A stretch of 11,706 bases of DNA from an uncultured Coriobacteriaceae bacterium (GCA_902783515.1 CACZRK010000370.1:1-11706), one strand, 5' to 3'; shown: positions 1 to 5,893, counted from the first letter of the stretch. A program made the numbers and translations. The notes: a model not told the origin generated them from the letters alone.

Positions 1-1
1 C

Positions 2-535
2 GAGGAGGTCACGGTCACGGGATTCGACCCCGACCACCTGGACATCCCGCTGCGCAAGATGGAGATGATGGGCATCCCGCTCACGCGCCATGCCGACGGC
101 GTGACCGTCTCCCGAGCCGAGCATCTGCGCCCGACCGACATCCAGACGCTCCCGTACCCTGGCTTCCCGACGGACATGCAGGCGCAGTTCATGACGCTTG
201 CGACCATGGCCGACGGCAACAGCTTCATCACGGAGAACGTCTTTGAGAACCGCTTCATGCTCGTCGCCGAGCTGGCGCGCATGGGTGCGAACATCTCGGT
301 GCAGGAGCGCCATGCGCTCATCAAGGGGCCGTCGCGCCTCTCGGGAGCCCAGGTCGCCTCGCCTGACCTGCGTGGCGGCGCCGCGCTCGTGCTTGCGGGT
401 CTCGTCGCGGACGGCACGACGCTCGTCTCCAAGACGCACCACATCGCGCGCGGCTATGAGCGGTTCTGCGAGAAGCTGCGCTCGCTTGGCGCGGACTGCG
501 CGCACGTGGAGATGCCTGACATCGACGACGACTAG
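2..535 (+). CDS. murA: MurA, UDP-N-acetylglucosamine 1-carboxyvinyltransferase (C-terminal fragment, left copy)
   Basis: MurA transfers enolpyruvate from PEP to UDP-GlcNAc, the first committed cytoplasmic step of peptidoglycan synthesis and the target of fosfomycin. The frame is open from the window edge and ends at TAG, giving 177 residues of a protein that is normally about 420, so roughly 245 N-terminal residues are missing. The missing part would hold the PEP-binding Lys22 and Cys115 (E. coli numbering). The fragment shows PGFPTDMQAQF with Asp58 (= Asp305), ITENVFENRF, LSGAQVASPDLR with Arg124 (= Arg371) and HIARGYER with Arg150 (= Arg397). A constant offset of 247 to the E. coli numbering supports an intact C-terminal half. 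The acidic end (DIDDD) is unremarkable. It converges on pepT across a hairpin terminator. The truncation is caused by the window edge and is no sign of a pseudogene. Confidence 0.95.
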   Translation, partial: EEVTVTGFDPDHLDIPLRKMEMMGIPLTRHADGVTVSRAEHLRPTDIQTLPYPGFPTDMQAQFMTLATMADGNSFITENVFENRFMLVAELARMGANISVQERHALIKGPSRLSGAQVASPDLRGGAALVLAGLVADGTTLVSKTHHIARGYERFCEKLRSLGADCAHVEMPDIDDD

Positions 536-570
536 GCGCTGGGCGCGTCTCGCGGCCGCGGGCCGATTGG

Positions 571-674
571 GTGGCGCGCACCCGACAGCGCGAAGAGAGG
601 GCCGCCCTCGGCACGATGCCGGGGACGGCCCTTCTCATGTCCATGTGACCGCGACGCCGCAGGGTGCGCGCCAC
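571..674. repeat. 13-base inverted repeat enclosing the murA/pepT terminator (left copy)
   Basis: GTGGCGCGCACCC at 571-583 is exactly complementary to GGGTGCGCGCCAC at 662-674. The 78 bases between them contain the terminator hairpin at 595-636. The two levels of pairing could fold as a hairpin inside a larger stem in RNA from either strand. The role is unknown; it may simply strengthen bidirectional termination. Confidence 0.7.
595..636. terminator. Bidirectional hairpin terminator between murA and pepT (left copy)
   Basis: An approximately 19-base stem closes on a CGA-type loop: the 5' arm begins GAGAGGGCCG and the 3' arm ends CGGCCCTTCTC, with one G-U pair, one mismatch and a one-base bulge. 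It lies between the stops of two convergent genes, 59 bases after murA and 56 after pepT. The tail on the pepT strand (CTCTCTTCG) is mildly U-rich and the murA-side tail is poor in U, as is common in high-GC genomes. Confidence 0.75.
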
Positions 675-692
675 GTATCGAGGGTGGGCGCA

Positions 693-1928
693 CTAGCGCG
701 TCGCGAAGATGCCCACGAGGCGCTGCAGCACGTCCACCATGCCCTCAAGCGCGAAGACGGGGAGGAACTCGCGCACGCTGTGATAGTTGTAGCCGCCCGT
801 CGCGAGGTTGGGGCAGGGGAGGCCGCGCAGCGAGAGCTGCGAGCCGTCCGTGCCACCGCGCACGGGCACGACCTCGGGCTCGTAGCCGCAGTCGGCGAAG
901 GCCTGCTTGGCGCGGTCGACGAGCTCCATGTGGTCGCGGATGACCGACGCCATGTTGTAGTACTCGTCGTGCAGGTCGCACGTCACGCGATCCTCCCCGA
1001 GGCGCGCGTTCATGAACGTGGCCGCGTCGCGCATGAGCTGCTTGCGCTGCTCAAAGCGCTCGCGGTCATGGTCGCGGATGATGTAGCGCGCCGTGGCGCT
1101 CGTGCAGGTGCCGCTGACGCCGTGCAGATGGAAGAATCCCTCGTAGCCCTCCGTGTGCTCCGGGCGCTCCCAGGCGGGCAGCATCGCGTCGTACTCCTCA
1201 AAGAGGTGCAGCGCGTTCACCATGATGTCCTTGGCGCTGCCGGGATGGATCTCGTGCCCGCGGAAGTGCACGTCGGCGCTCGCGGCGTTGAACGTCTCGA
1301 ACTCGACCTCGCCGATCGGGCCGCCGTCCACCGTGTAGGCGACCTCGGCCCCGAAGGCGTCCAGGTCAAGGAGGCTGCAGCCGTGCCCGATCTCCTCGTC
1401 CGGGGCGAAGCAGAGCGCGAGGCGCGGGTGCGGGATGGACGGGTCGGCGGCCAGGCGCGCGGCGAGCTCCATGATCTCGGCGACGCCGGCCTTGTCGTCA
1501 GCGGCGATGAGCGTGGAGCCGTCGCTGCAGATGATGTCCTTGCCCGCGAGCTCCTCAAGGCCGGGGGTGTTCTGCTCGTTGATCGTGATCGGCGTCCCGT
1601 CCACGACGCCGAGCGTGAGCTCGCCGCCCTCGTAGCGCACGACGCGCGGGTTCACGCCATGGGCGGGGGCGTCGGGGCTCGCGTCGATGTGGGCGATGAG
1701 CCCGAGGCAGGGGAGGTCCTCGGCGCCGGCGGAGGCGGGGACGTGCGCGGTCACGTACGCGTGGTCGTCAACGGCGGCGTCGGCGTACCCGAGCGCGCGC
1801 AGCTCGTCACAGAGCAGGCGCGCAAGGTCAAACTCCTCGGGGTTCGAGGGCGTCTGCGTCTCGTTGTTCGGGTCGGAAGGCGTGGCGACCTTCGCGTAGC
1901 GGATGAAGCGATCGACGACGGTGCTCAT
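693..1928 (-). CDS. pepT: PepT, peptidase T (tripeptide aminopeptidase), left copy
   Basis: PepT is a cytoplasmic di-zinc aminopeptidase of the M20 family (M20B) that removes the N-terminal residue from tripeptides during peptide use and protein turnover. The product is 411 residues, against about 408 for the enterobacterial enzyme. The visible metal and catalytic set is His80 in IAHIDASPD, Asp144 in AADDKAG, Glu178-Glu179 in APDEEIG, Asp201 in YTVDGG, His228 in EIHPG and His383 in GGYNYHS. RGGTDGSQLS near residues 357-366 is the substrate-binding motif typical of PepT. The dimerisation (lid) domain lies at about 205-320. The start at 1928 was chosen because AAAGGAG sits 7 bases upstream and the family N-terminus (VDRFIRYAKV) begins here; the frame stays open upstream to an ATG at 2006 but encodes only unrelated Arg/Pro-rich sequence. 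It follows thrC on the same strand after 114 bases containing a strong hairpin. Confidence 0.96.
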   Translation of the reverse strand: MSTVVDRFIRYAKVATPSDPNNETQTPSNPEEFDLARLLCDELRALGYADAAVDDHAYVTAHVPASAGAEDLPCLGLIAHIDASPDAPAHGVNPRVVRYEGGELTLGVVDGTPITINEQNTPGLEELAGKDIICSDGSTLIAADDKAGVAEIMELAARLAADPSIPHPRLALCFAPDEEIGHGCSLLDLDAFGAEVAYTVDGGPIGEVEFETFNAASADVHFRGHEIHPGSAKDIMVNALHLFEEYDAMLPAWERPEHTEGYEGFFHLHGVSGTCTSATARYIIRDHDRERFEQRKQLMRDAATFMNARLGEDRVTCDLHDEYYNMASVIRDHMELVDRAKQAFADCGYEPEVVPVRGGTDGSQLSLRGLPCPNLATGGYNYHSVREFLPVFALEGMVDVLQRLVGIFATR

Positions 1929-1935
1929 GCAATGT

Positions 1936-1942
1936 CTCCTTT
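1936..1942 (-). promoter_or_regulatory. pepT: pepT ribosome binding site (left copy)
   Basis: AAAGGAG on the minus strand lies 7 bases before the ATG at 1928. It decides that start over the in-frame ATG at 2006, which would have its own start inside the leader hairpin region. Confidence 0.85.
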
Positions 1943-1946
1943 CAGG

Positions 1947-1981
1947 CGCGCCGCCCCATCGGTGTGTGACGGGGCGACGCG
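1947..1981 (-). promoter_or_regulatory. Strong hairpin in the pepT leader / thrC-pepT gap (left copy)
   Basis: On the minus strand a 14-pair stem (two G-U pairs) closes on the 7-base loop ACACACC. Its 3' foot is only 4 bases before the AAAGGAG ribosome site. There is no U-run after it, so it is not a classical intrinsic terminator of thrC. It could act as an mRNA-processing or stability element, or limit readthrough or translation of pepT. Confidence 0.6.
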
Positions 1982-2042
1982 ACGTGCGATGGTGTGGTGT
2001 GGCCATGCGGCGCGGCCGTGCGGCCCGGGGCGCCGCCTGCGA

Positions 2043-3584
2043 TCAGCGCTCGCGCGCGAGCCAGGAAAGGACGCTCGACTCAACGCCCTCCGTTGTGCCG
2101 TCGACGACGGTCGTGAAGCGCCGCGGCGCGTCCGCGAGCGCGTCGATGCCCGCGGGGACGGTCGTCCCCGTCGCGCGCGCGATGCGCCGGTCCAGCTCGA
2201 TGCCACTCAGCGCCGCGACGTCGTCGGGCAGCGGGTCGGCGCTCGTCAGGCCGTGCAGGCCGCGCCACACGTTCGGGCCGAACTTCGCCCAGTGGGCGGT
2301 CGAGGCGACGAGCACCGGGCGATCGCCGCGCAGGCGACGCGCGACCTGGATGGCAACGGCGGTGTGCGGGTCGGCGAGATATCCCGTCTGCTCGTAGATG
2401 GCGCCGATGGCGGCCAGGCAGTCGTCGTTCGTGACGTAGTCGGCGGCGTAGAGCGCCTGCAGGCGCGCGAGCGTCTGCGCATCCACCTCAAAGCGGCGCA
2501 CTGTCGCGAGCTGGGCCATCCAGCCCGAGACGCGCGCGGCGTCACGGTCAGTGAGCTCAAAGAGCTGACGCTCAAGGTTGGAGCTCACGAGGATGTCCAT
2601 GGAGGGCGAGGGCGTGAGATGGAGCGCGCGGTCGCTGACGTCATAGACGCCCGTGTTGATGAAGTCGGTGAGGACGTTGTTCTCGTTGCTCGCGCACAGC
2701 AGGCGCGCGATCGGCGCGCCCATCTGCCGCGCGTAGTAGGCGGCGAGGATGTTGCCGAAGTTGCCCGTCGGGACGCAGACGTCGATCTCCTGGCCGCGCC
2801 GCACGCTGCCGGCGGCCACCATGTCGGCATACGCGGAGAGGTAGTAGACGATCTGGGGCATGAGGCGGCCCCAGTTGATGGAGTTCGCGCTGGAGAGCGC
2901 CACGTGGTGCTCGGCGAGCAGGCGCTCGTTGAAGGCCGCGTCGGCGAACGCGCGCTTGACGGACGTCTGGCAGTCGTCAAAGTCCCCGCGGGCGGCGAAG
3001 ACGGCCACGTTGTCGCCGCGCTGCGTCGTCATCTGGCGCAGCTGCACGTCGGAGACGCCGCCGTCCGGGTAGAACACGGCGATGCCCACGTGCGCGCGGC
3101 CGGCGAAGCCCTCGAGCGCGGCCTTGCCGGTGTCGCCCGAGGTGGCGACCAGGATCAGGTGGTCGTGGTCCAGGGTGCCCGCGGCGCGCATGGCGTCGGT
3201 GGCGTACTCGAAGAAGCGCGGGAGGCACTGCAGCGCCATGTCCTTGAACGCCGAGGTCGGACCATGGAAGAGCTCCAGCACGTGCAGGCCGTCACCCAGC
3301 GGCACGACCGGCGCGACGCGCGGGTCGTCAAAGTTGTCGGCGTACGCCTGGGCCATGAGGGCGGCGACGTCGTCCGCGGGAACGTCGATGTCAAATGCCT
3401 GGTAGACGCGCGCGGCACGCTCGCGGTAGGGCAGCGCGGCGAGGGCGCAGATCTCGTCCAGCGAGAGCCGCGGGATGCGCTCGGCGACGAACAGGCCGCC
3501 GCCGGGGGCGATGCCCTTCACGATCGCCTCGGTGAAGGTCAGGGGCTCCCGGACGTTGCCGCGGGTGTCGATGAATCTGTTCAT
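2043..3584 (-). CDS. thrC: ThrC, threonine synthase (long form), left copy
   Basis: This PLP enzyme converts O-phosphohomoserine to threonine and phosphate, the last step of threonine synthesis in the cytoplasm. The 513-residue length and the N-terminus (MNRFIDTRGN, then GIAPGGGLFVAE at 24-35) match the long threonine synthase clade rather than the roughly 350-residue short form. The PLP Schiff-base lysine is Lys114 in FHGPTSAFKDM. The phosphate-binding loop is TSGDTGKAAL (148-157). Other conserved blocks are VPTGNFGNI (271-279), SNENNVLTDF (299-308), PSMDILVSSNLER (327-339) and GYLADPHTAV (401-410). The start at 3584 has GGAGG 6 bases upstream, and the 66 extra codons open upstream to 3782 have no family similarity. 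It lies between the S41-like gene and pepT, all on one strand. I see no threonine-rich leader peptide or T-box before it. Confidence 0.96.
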   Translation of the reverse strand: MNRFIDTRGNVREPLTFTEAIVKGIAPGGGLFVAERIPRLSLDEICALAALPYRERAARVYQAFDIDVPADDVAALMAQAYADNFDDPRVAPVVPLGDGLHVLELFHGPTSAFKDMALQCLPRFFEYATDAMRAAGTLDHDHLILVATSGDTGKAALEGFAGRAHVGIAVFYPDGGVSDVQLRQMTTQRGDNVAVFAARGDFDDCQTSVKRAFADAAFNERLLAEHHVALSSANSINWGRLMPQIVYYLSAYADMVAAGSVRRGQEIDVCVPTGNFGNILAAYYARQMGAPIARLLCASNENNVLTDFINTGVYDVSDRALHLTPSPSMDILVSSNLERQLFELTDRDAARVSGWMAQLATVRRFEVDAQTLARLQALYAADYVTNDDCLAAIGAIYEQTGYLADPHTAVAIQVARRLRGDRPVLVASTAHWAKFGPNVWRGLHGLTSADPLPDDVAALSGIELDRRIARATGTTVPAGIDALADAPRRFTTVVDGTTEGVESSVLSWLARER

Positions 3585-3590
3585 GTCTTC

Positions 3591-3595
3591 CCTCC
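3591..3595 (-). promoter_or_regulatory. thrC: thrC ribosome binding site (left copy)
   Basis: GGAGG on the minus strand, 6 bases before the ATG at 3584. It fixes the start at the conserved MNRFIDTRGN N-terminus and against the upstream in-frame ATG at 3782. Confidence 0.85.
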
Positions 3596-3639
3596 GTGTG
3601 GCAGGGTTTGGCCTATCCGCACCATCATCGCCCGCGCAT

Positions 3640-3752
3640 GCTGCAGGCGTGTTACCTCCACGACATGGCCATGACGCGCGACGGATACGTCGCGCGTCGG
3701 CGCGCCGCGTGGGACGCGCGCGGGCGCGCCGCACGACGCTCACGCCTGCAGC
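3640..3752 (-). repeat. 12-base inverted repeat spanning the S41-like gene stop and the thrC leader (left copy)
   Basis: On the minus strand GCTGCAGGCGTG (3752-3741), which covers the last codons and part of the stop of the S41-like gene, is exactly complementary to CACGCCTGCAGC (3651-3640). The 89-base spacer contains an 11-pair hairpin (3673-3698). The layout, an inner hairpin with a distant outer repeat, resembles the murA/pepT intergenic region. Confidence 0.65.
3673..3698 (-). terminator. Hairpin downstream of the S41-like gene, possible terminator or attenuator before thrC (left copy)
   Basis: A perfect 11-pair stem, GACGCGCGACG with CGTCGCGCGTC, has a TATC loop. It lies about 41 bases after the S41-like stop and about 88 bases before thrC. 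No U-run follows, so intrinsic termination is uncertain. I see no clear promoter between it and thrC. Confidence 0.5.
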
Positions 3753-5023
3753 GCACGCTCCAGCACGACGTCGCGCGCGCACTCTGCGGGGGTGAGGGGC
3801 ACGCGCACATCAGGCGCAAGCCCGACGCCGCGCATCCCGTGGCCGTCGGCGCACGCCTTCGTCTTCGTCATCGGGTAGACGAGGATGAAGCGGTCCTCGA
3901 AGGCCATCGCGAGCGGGTTCGAGTAGTCAAGGCCGCCGCAGGTCGCGCGCCCGACCGTCAGCGTGCGAGCGGAGGCCGAGACGGTGCGCACGAACCACTC
4001 GGCGGCGTCGGCGGTCGTGACGTCCGTCAGCAGCACGAGGCGCTGGCCGGCGGGCGCGGCGGGGATGGGGAGGTCGTCGGGGGTCACGGTCTCCTGGACG
4101 TAGCCGCGGTCCAGGTTCTCGCGCACGACGCGCTCGCTGTCGTCCATCCACGCGCGCGTCGCGTCGTCCACGGCGTCTGGCCGCGCATCCGCGAGGGCGC
4201 GCAGCTGGGCGACCTGCGCCAGGCGGCGCCGGCAGTTCGCGGGGCTGTAGTTCGTGAGCACCTGCTCGGGCGCCTGCACGTCGCGCAGGTTGGTCGCCTC
4301 GTCAAAGGCGTAGGCGAGCAGCGGGTAGGCGTTGGCCTCGGCGCCGCCCGCGCAGGAGCGCAGGTCCATGACGAGGCGCGGGGCGCGCGCGACCTCGTCG
4401 GCGTGCGCGCGCAGGACCTCGGCCGCGGCGTCGTCGTCAAGCTCCGTCACCGTGAGCACGAACGTGCCGTCCCCCAGCGTGCGCCCGGCGCACGGATCCG
4501 CCGTGCGGGCGTCGATGGGGTAGAGGCGCATCCGCAGGCGCGCGGTCGAGCCGTCGGCGTGGCGCACGTCAACGTGCGACGCGTCGGCGAGGACCGCCTC
4601 CCACCGTTGTCGCTCGGGGTCCTCCGACCCCGTCGGGTTGCCCGCCATGCGCGCCAGGCAGTCGTCGGGCGCGAGGCCGCCGATCGCGACGACCGCGTCG
4701 CCGACGCGCAGGCGCCCGTCCTCGCGCACGCGCGTCACGAGCAGCTCGTCGCCGCAACGGCGGACGTCAAAGCCGCAGGTCTGCGGCGTGTAGCTGCAGT
4801 TGGGGCCAGTCAGCAGGCACACGTTGTGGTCAGCGAGCCCGGCGATGCGCCGGGAGAGGTAGCGAAAGAACGTGCTGTCGTACAGCGCATGGCTGCGGGC
4901 GGCGCGCTCGACGAGGCGCGCCCAGTGTGCGCCCTGCCCGTCGTCGCACTCCGGCATCCCGGCATAGTCGTTCTCAAGCGCCTGCAGGATCTGACGGGCG
5001 GTCTGGTCGAGCCGAATGGTCAT
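3740..5023 (-). CDS. S41 (tail-specific protease-like) family protein with non-canonical active site, left copy
   Basis: This 427-residue protein has an N-terminal helical part (1-62), a PDZ-like segment (about 84-117, GFDVRRC ... LRVGDAVVAIGG) and an S41 core: FVLTVTEL at 188-195, VMDLRSCAGG at 218-227 (the family DLRxNxGG block), LVLLTDVTTADAAEWF at 329-344, TVGRATCGG at 356-364 and GLAPDVRV at 401-408. Active S41 proteases carry Ser at the third position before the conserved Glu (SxxE); here that place is Asp339 (DAAE). The CtpA/Tsp lysine place, 22 residues after the Glu, is Gly364. It may be a pseudoprotease, or may use Thr336/Thr337 or a tricorn-like arrangement. No signal peptide or membrane segment is visible, so it is probably cytoplasmic, unlike most Ctp proteases. 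It has 12 cysteines, four of them exactly 7 apart (69, 76, 83, 90). AGGAG lies 9 bases before the ATG. Its substrate is unknown. Confidence 0.8.
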   Translation of the reverse strand: MTIRLDQTARQILQALENDYAGMPECDDGQGAHWARLVERAARSHALYDSTFFRYLSRRIAGLADHNVCLLTGPNCSYTPQTCGFDVRRCGDELLVTRVREDGRLRVGDAVVAIGGLAPDDCLARMAGNPTGSEDPERQRWEAVLADASHVDVRHADGSTARLRMRLYPIDARTADPCAGRTLGDGTFVLTVTELDDDAAAEVLRAHADEVARAPRLVMDLRSCAGGAEANAYPLLAYAFDEATNLRDVQAPEQVLTNYSPANCRRRLAQVAQLRALADARPDAVDDATRAWMDDSERVVRENLDRGYVQETVTPDDLPIPAAPAGQRLVLLTDVTTADAAEWFVRTVSASARTLTVGRATCGGLDYSNPLAMAFEDRFILVYPMTKTKACADGHGMRGVGLAPDVRVPLTPAECARDVVLERALQA

Positions 5024-5040
5024 CTTGCGCGTCTCCTGTG

Positions 5041-5106
5041 CGTGTCTGCAGAGCCCTCGCGGGCCGTGTCTGCTGATGGCGTCCCGAACTCGAGCGGCCG
5101 GACGCC
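5041..5106 (-). promoter_or_regulatory. Repeat-rich leader of the S41-like gene: inverted and direct repeats (left copy)
   Basis: Reading the minus strand towards the S41-like gene: GGCGTCC at 5106-5100 and GGACGCC at 5084-5078 form a 7-base inverted repeat with a 15-base spacer (22 bases centre to centre, about two helical turns). It is followed by two GCAGACACG copies (5073-5065 and 5049-5041). It lies just downstream of the -10-like site, so it could be an operator or a leader hairpin. No factor can be assigned. Confidence 0.3.
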
Positions 5107-5118
5107 GCCCGTGACTGC

Positions 5119-5125
5119 TATCCTA
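5119..5125. promoter_or_regulatory. Candidate shared -10 element in the divergent region (left copy)
   Basis: TATCCTA is the only AT-rich site in the 220 bases between the divergent S41-like and DtxR-family genes. Read on + it gives TATCCT and on - it gives TAGGAT; both fit TAnnnT. No convincing -35 is visible on either strand. On + it ends 6 bases before an ATG at 5131, the spacing expected for a leaderless transcript. Confidence 0.4.
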
Positions 5126-5130
5126 CACCC

Positions 5131-5247
5131 ATGACACGCACGCACGCGACGGCCCGCCCGCGTCGCGCCGTATCCGCGCACGCCGCGGGACGGGCGCCCG
5201 GTGCGGTGACGCCACGTGGGGAAGACGACGAAGGGGTAGCCACATGA
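5131..5247 (+). CDS. Possible 38-residue small ORF overlapping the DtxR-family start (left copy)
   Basis: The ORF begins with an ATG 6 bases after TATCCT and ends with a TGA that overlaps the regulator's ATG (ATGA, 5244-5247). It encodes an Arg/Ala-rich peptide with an acidic GEDDEG segment near the end and resembles no family I know. A leaderless start followed by a coupled downstream start is a known actinobacterial arrangement. However, in DNA this GC-rich a 38-codon open frame can arise by chance. If real, its likely role is coupling or regulating translation of the downstream gene. Confidence 0.3.
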   Translation: MTRTHATARPRRAVSAHAAGRAPGAVTPRGEDDEGVAT

Positions 5248-5813
5248 CAGAGGAGCAGGACCGCGCGCAGGCGTCGGCCGCGCGGGCGGGGGAGCCGTCG
5301 CCGCAGGCAGGGACGACGGGCGCCCATGAGGCGCAGGACGCCCGCGCCGGCGCGCACGACGGGCGCGAGCTGACCGCCGCGAACGAGGACTATCTGGAGG
5401 CGATCGTCATCCTGGAGCAGTCCAGCCGCTACGAAGAGATTCGCTCGGTAGACATCGCGAACCTGCTCGTCGTCTCCAAGGCGAGCGTGAACAAGGCGCT
5501 CGCCTCCCTGCGCAACGCCGGCTACGTGGAGCAGGAGCGCTACGGCCGCGTCACGCTGACCGAGGCTGGCCGCGCGTACGGCACGGACCTGTGGGGGCGC
5601 CACCAGACCCTGCGCCGCTTCCTCGTCAAGGACCTCGGCGTGGACCCCGAGCTCGCCAACGAGGAGGCGTGCCGCATGGAGCACTCCGTCTCCAGCGACA
5701 CGGTGCGCCGCCTGCGCGAGTTCCTGGACCGCGAGCACGGCGCGGACGGCGAGGGCGAGACCAGCTCGCGCGACGCGATCCGTGACGGCGTGACGGTCAA
5801 GTTCGAGAAGTAG
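5244..5813 (+). CDS. DtxR/MntR-family metal-dependent transcriptional regulator (left copy)
   Basis: The family comprises dimeric Fe(II)- or Mn(II)-activated repressors that control metal uptake. The 189 residues contain an Ala/Gly/Glu-rich, probably disordered N-terminus (1-41), a winged helix-turn-helix (about 47-110, with IRSVDIANLL and SKASVNKALASL as the HTH) and a metal-binding/dimerisation domain (about 111-162). Candidate ligands by family alignment are Asp49 and Glu52 (NEDYLE, as in MntR Asp8/Glu11), His120 (GRHQTL), Cys143, Glu146 and His147 (EEACRMEH). The cysteine sits where DtxR has Cys102 and B. subtilis MntR has Glu99, so the site mixes both types and the metal cannot be called. 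There is no C-terminal SH3-like/FeoA domain, as in MntR. AAGGGG lies 7 bases upstream. No metal-transport gene is within the arm, so its target is not shown. Confidence 0.92.
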   Translation: MTEEQDRAQASAARAGEPSPQAGTTGAHEAQDARAGAHDGRELTAANEDYLEAIVILEQSSRYEEIRSVDIANLLVVSKASVNKALASLRNAGYVEQERYGRVTLTEAGRAYGTDLWGRHQTLRRFLVKDLGVDPELANEEACRMEHSVSSDTVRRLREFLDREHGADGEGETSSRDAIRDGVTVKFEK

Positions 5814-5829
5814 GGTCGGGCGATCGAGA

Positions 5830-5877
5830 GGGTCGGGCTCGCCCCGGCGCCCGCGGGCGCCGGGGCGAGCCCGACCC
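5830..5877. terminator. GC-rich hairpin at the palindrome axis, probable native terminator of the DtxR-family gene
   Basis: A 24-base self-complementary arm is centred at 5853/5854, with core GCCCCGGCGCCCG and its complement, starting 17 bases after the stop codon. In the window it is symmetrical and serves both convergent copies. In the true genome the inner part is likely a normal terminator hairpin, and the flanking symmetry may come only from the fold-back. GGGTCGGGC occurs twice before it (5813-5821 and 5830-5838). The native loop and tail cannot be known from this window. Confidence 0.5.
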
Positions 5878-5893
5878 TCTCGATCGCCCGACC

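Noticed and set aside
1929..2006. N-terminal extension of PepT to the ATG at 2006.
   Set aside because: The extra 26 residues are unrelated to the family and the extension would span the leader hairpin; ATG 1928 has an excellent ribosome site and family length.
3653..3672. Six-codon ORF (MAMSWR) before thrC as a threonine leader peptide.
   Set aside because: It has no threonine or isoleucine codons and no attenuator terminator with a U-run.
198..3674. A 1158-codon open frame on + (and its mirror at 8033-11509).
   Set aside because: It runs antisense through pepT and thrC, both strongly supported by family motifs and ribosome sites. Its translation is Arg/Ala/Val-rich low-complexity sequence typical of the empty antisense frame in high-GC coding DNA.
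3585..3782. N-terminal extension of ThrC to the ATG at 3782.
   Set aside because: The 66 extra codons overlap the S41-like gene and are Arg/Ala-rich. The conserved N-terminus and GGAGG support 3584.
3596..5134. A 512-codon open frame on + (mirror 6573-8111).
   Set aside because: Antisense to the S41-like gene, with biased composition and no recognisable motif. The minus-strand frame has a ribosome site and S41 blocks.
5814..5893. Hairpin telomere of a linear replicon, or a replication origin.
   Set aside because: No telomere resolvase, iterons, DnaA boxes or AT-rich unwinding region is seen. It cannot be formally excluded, but an artefact is simpler.
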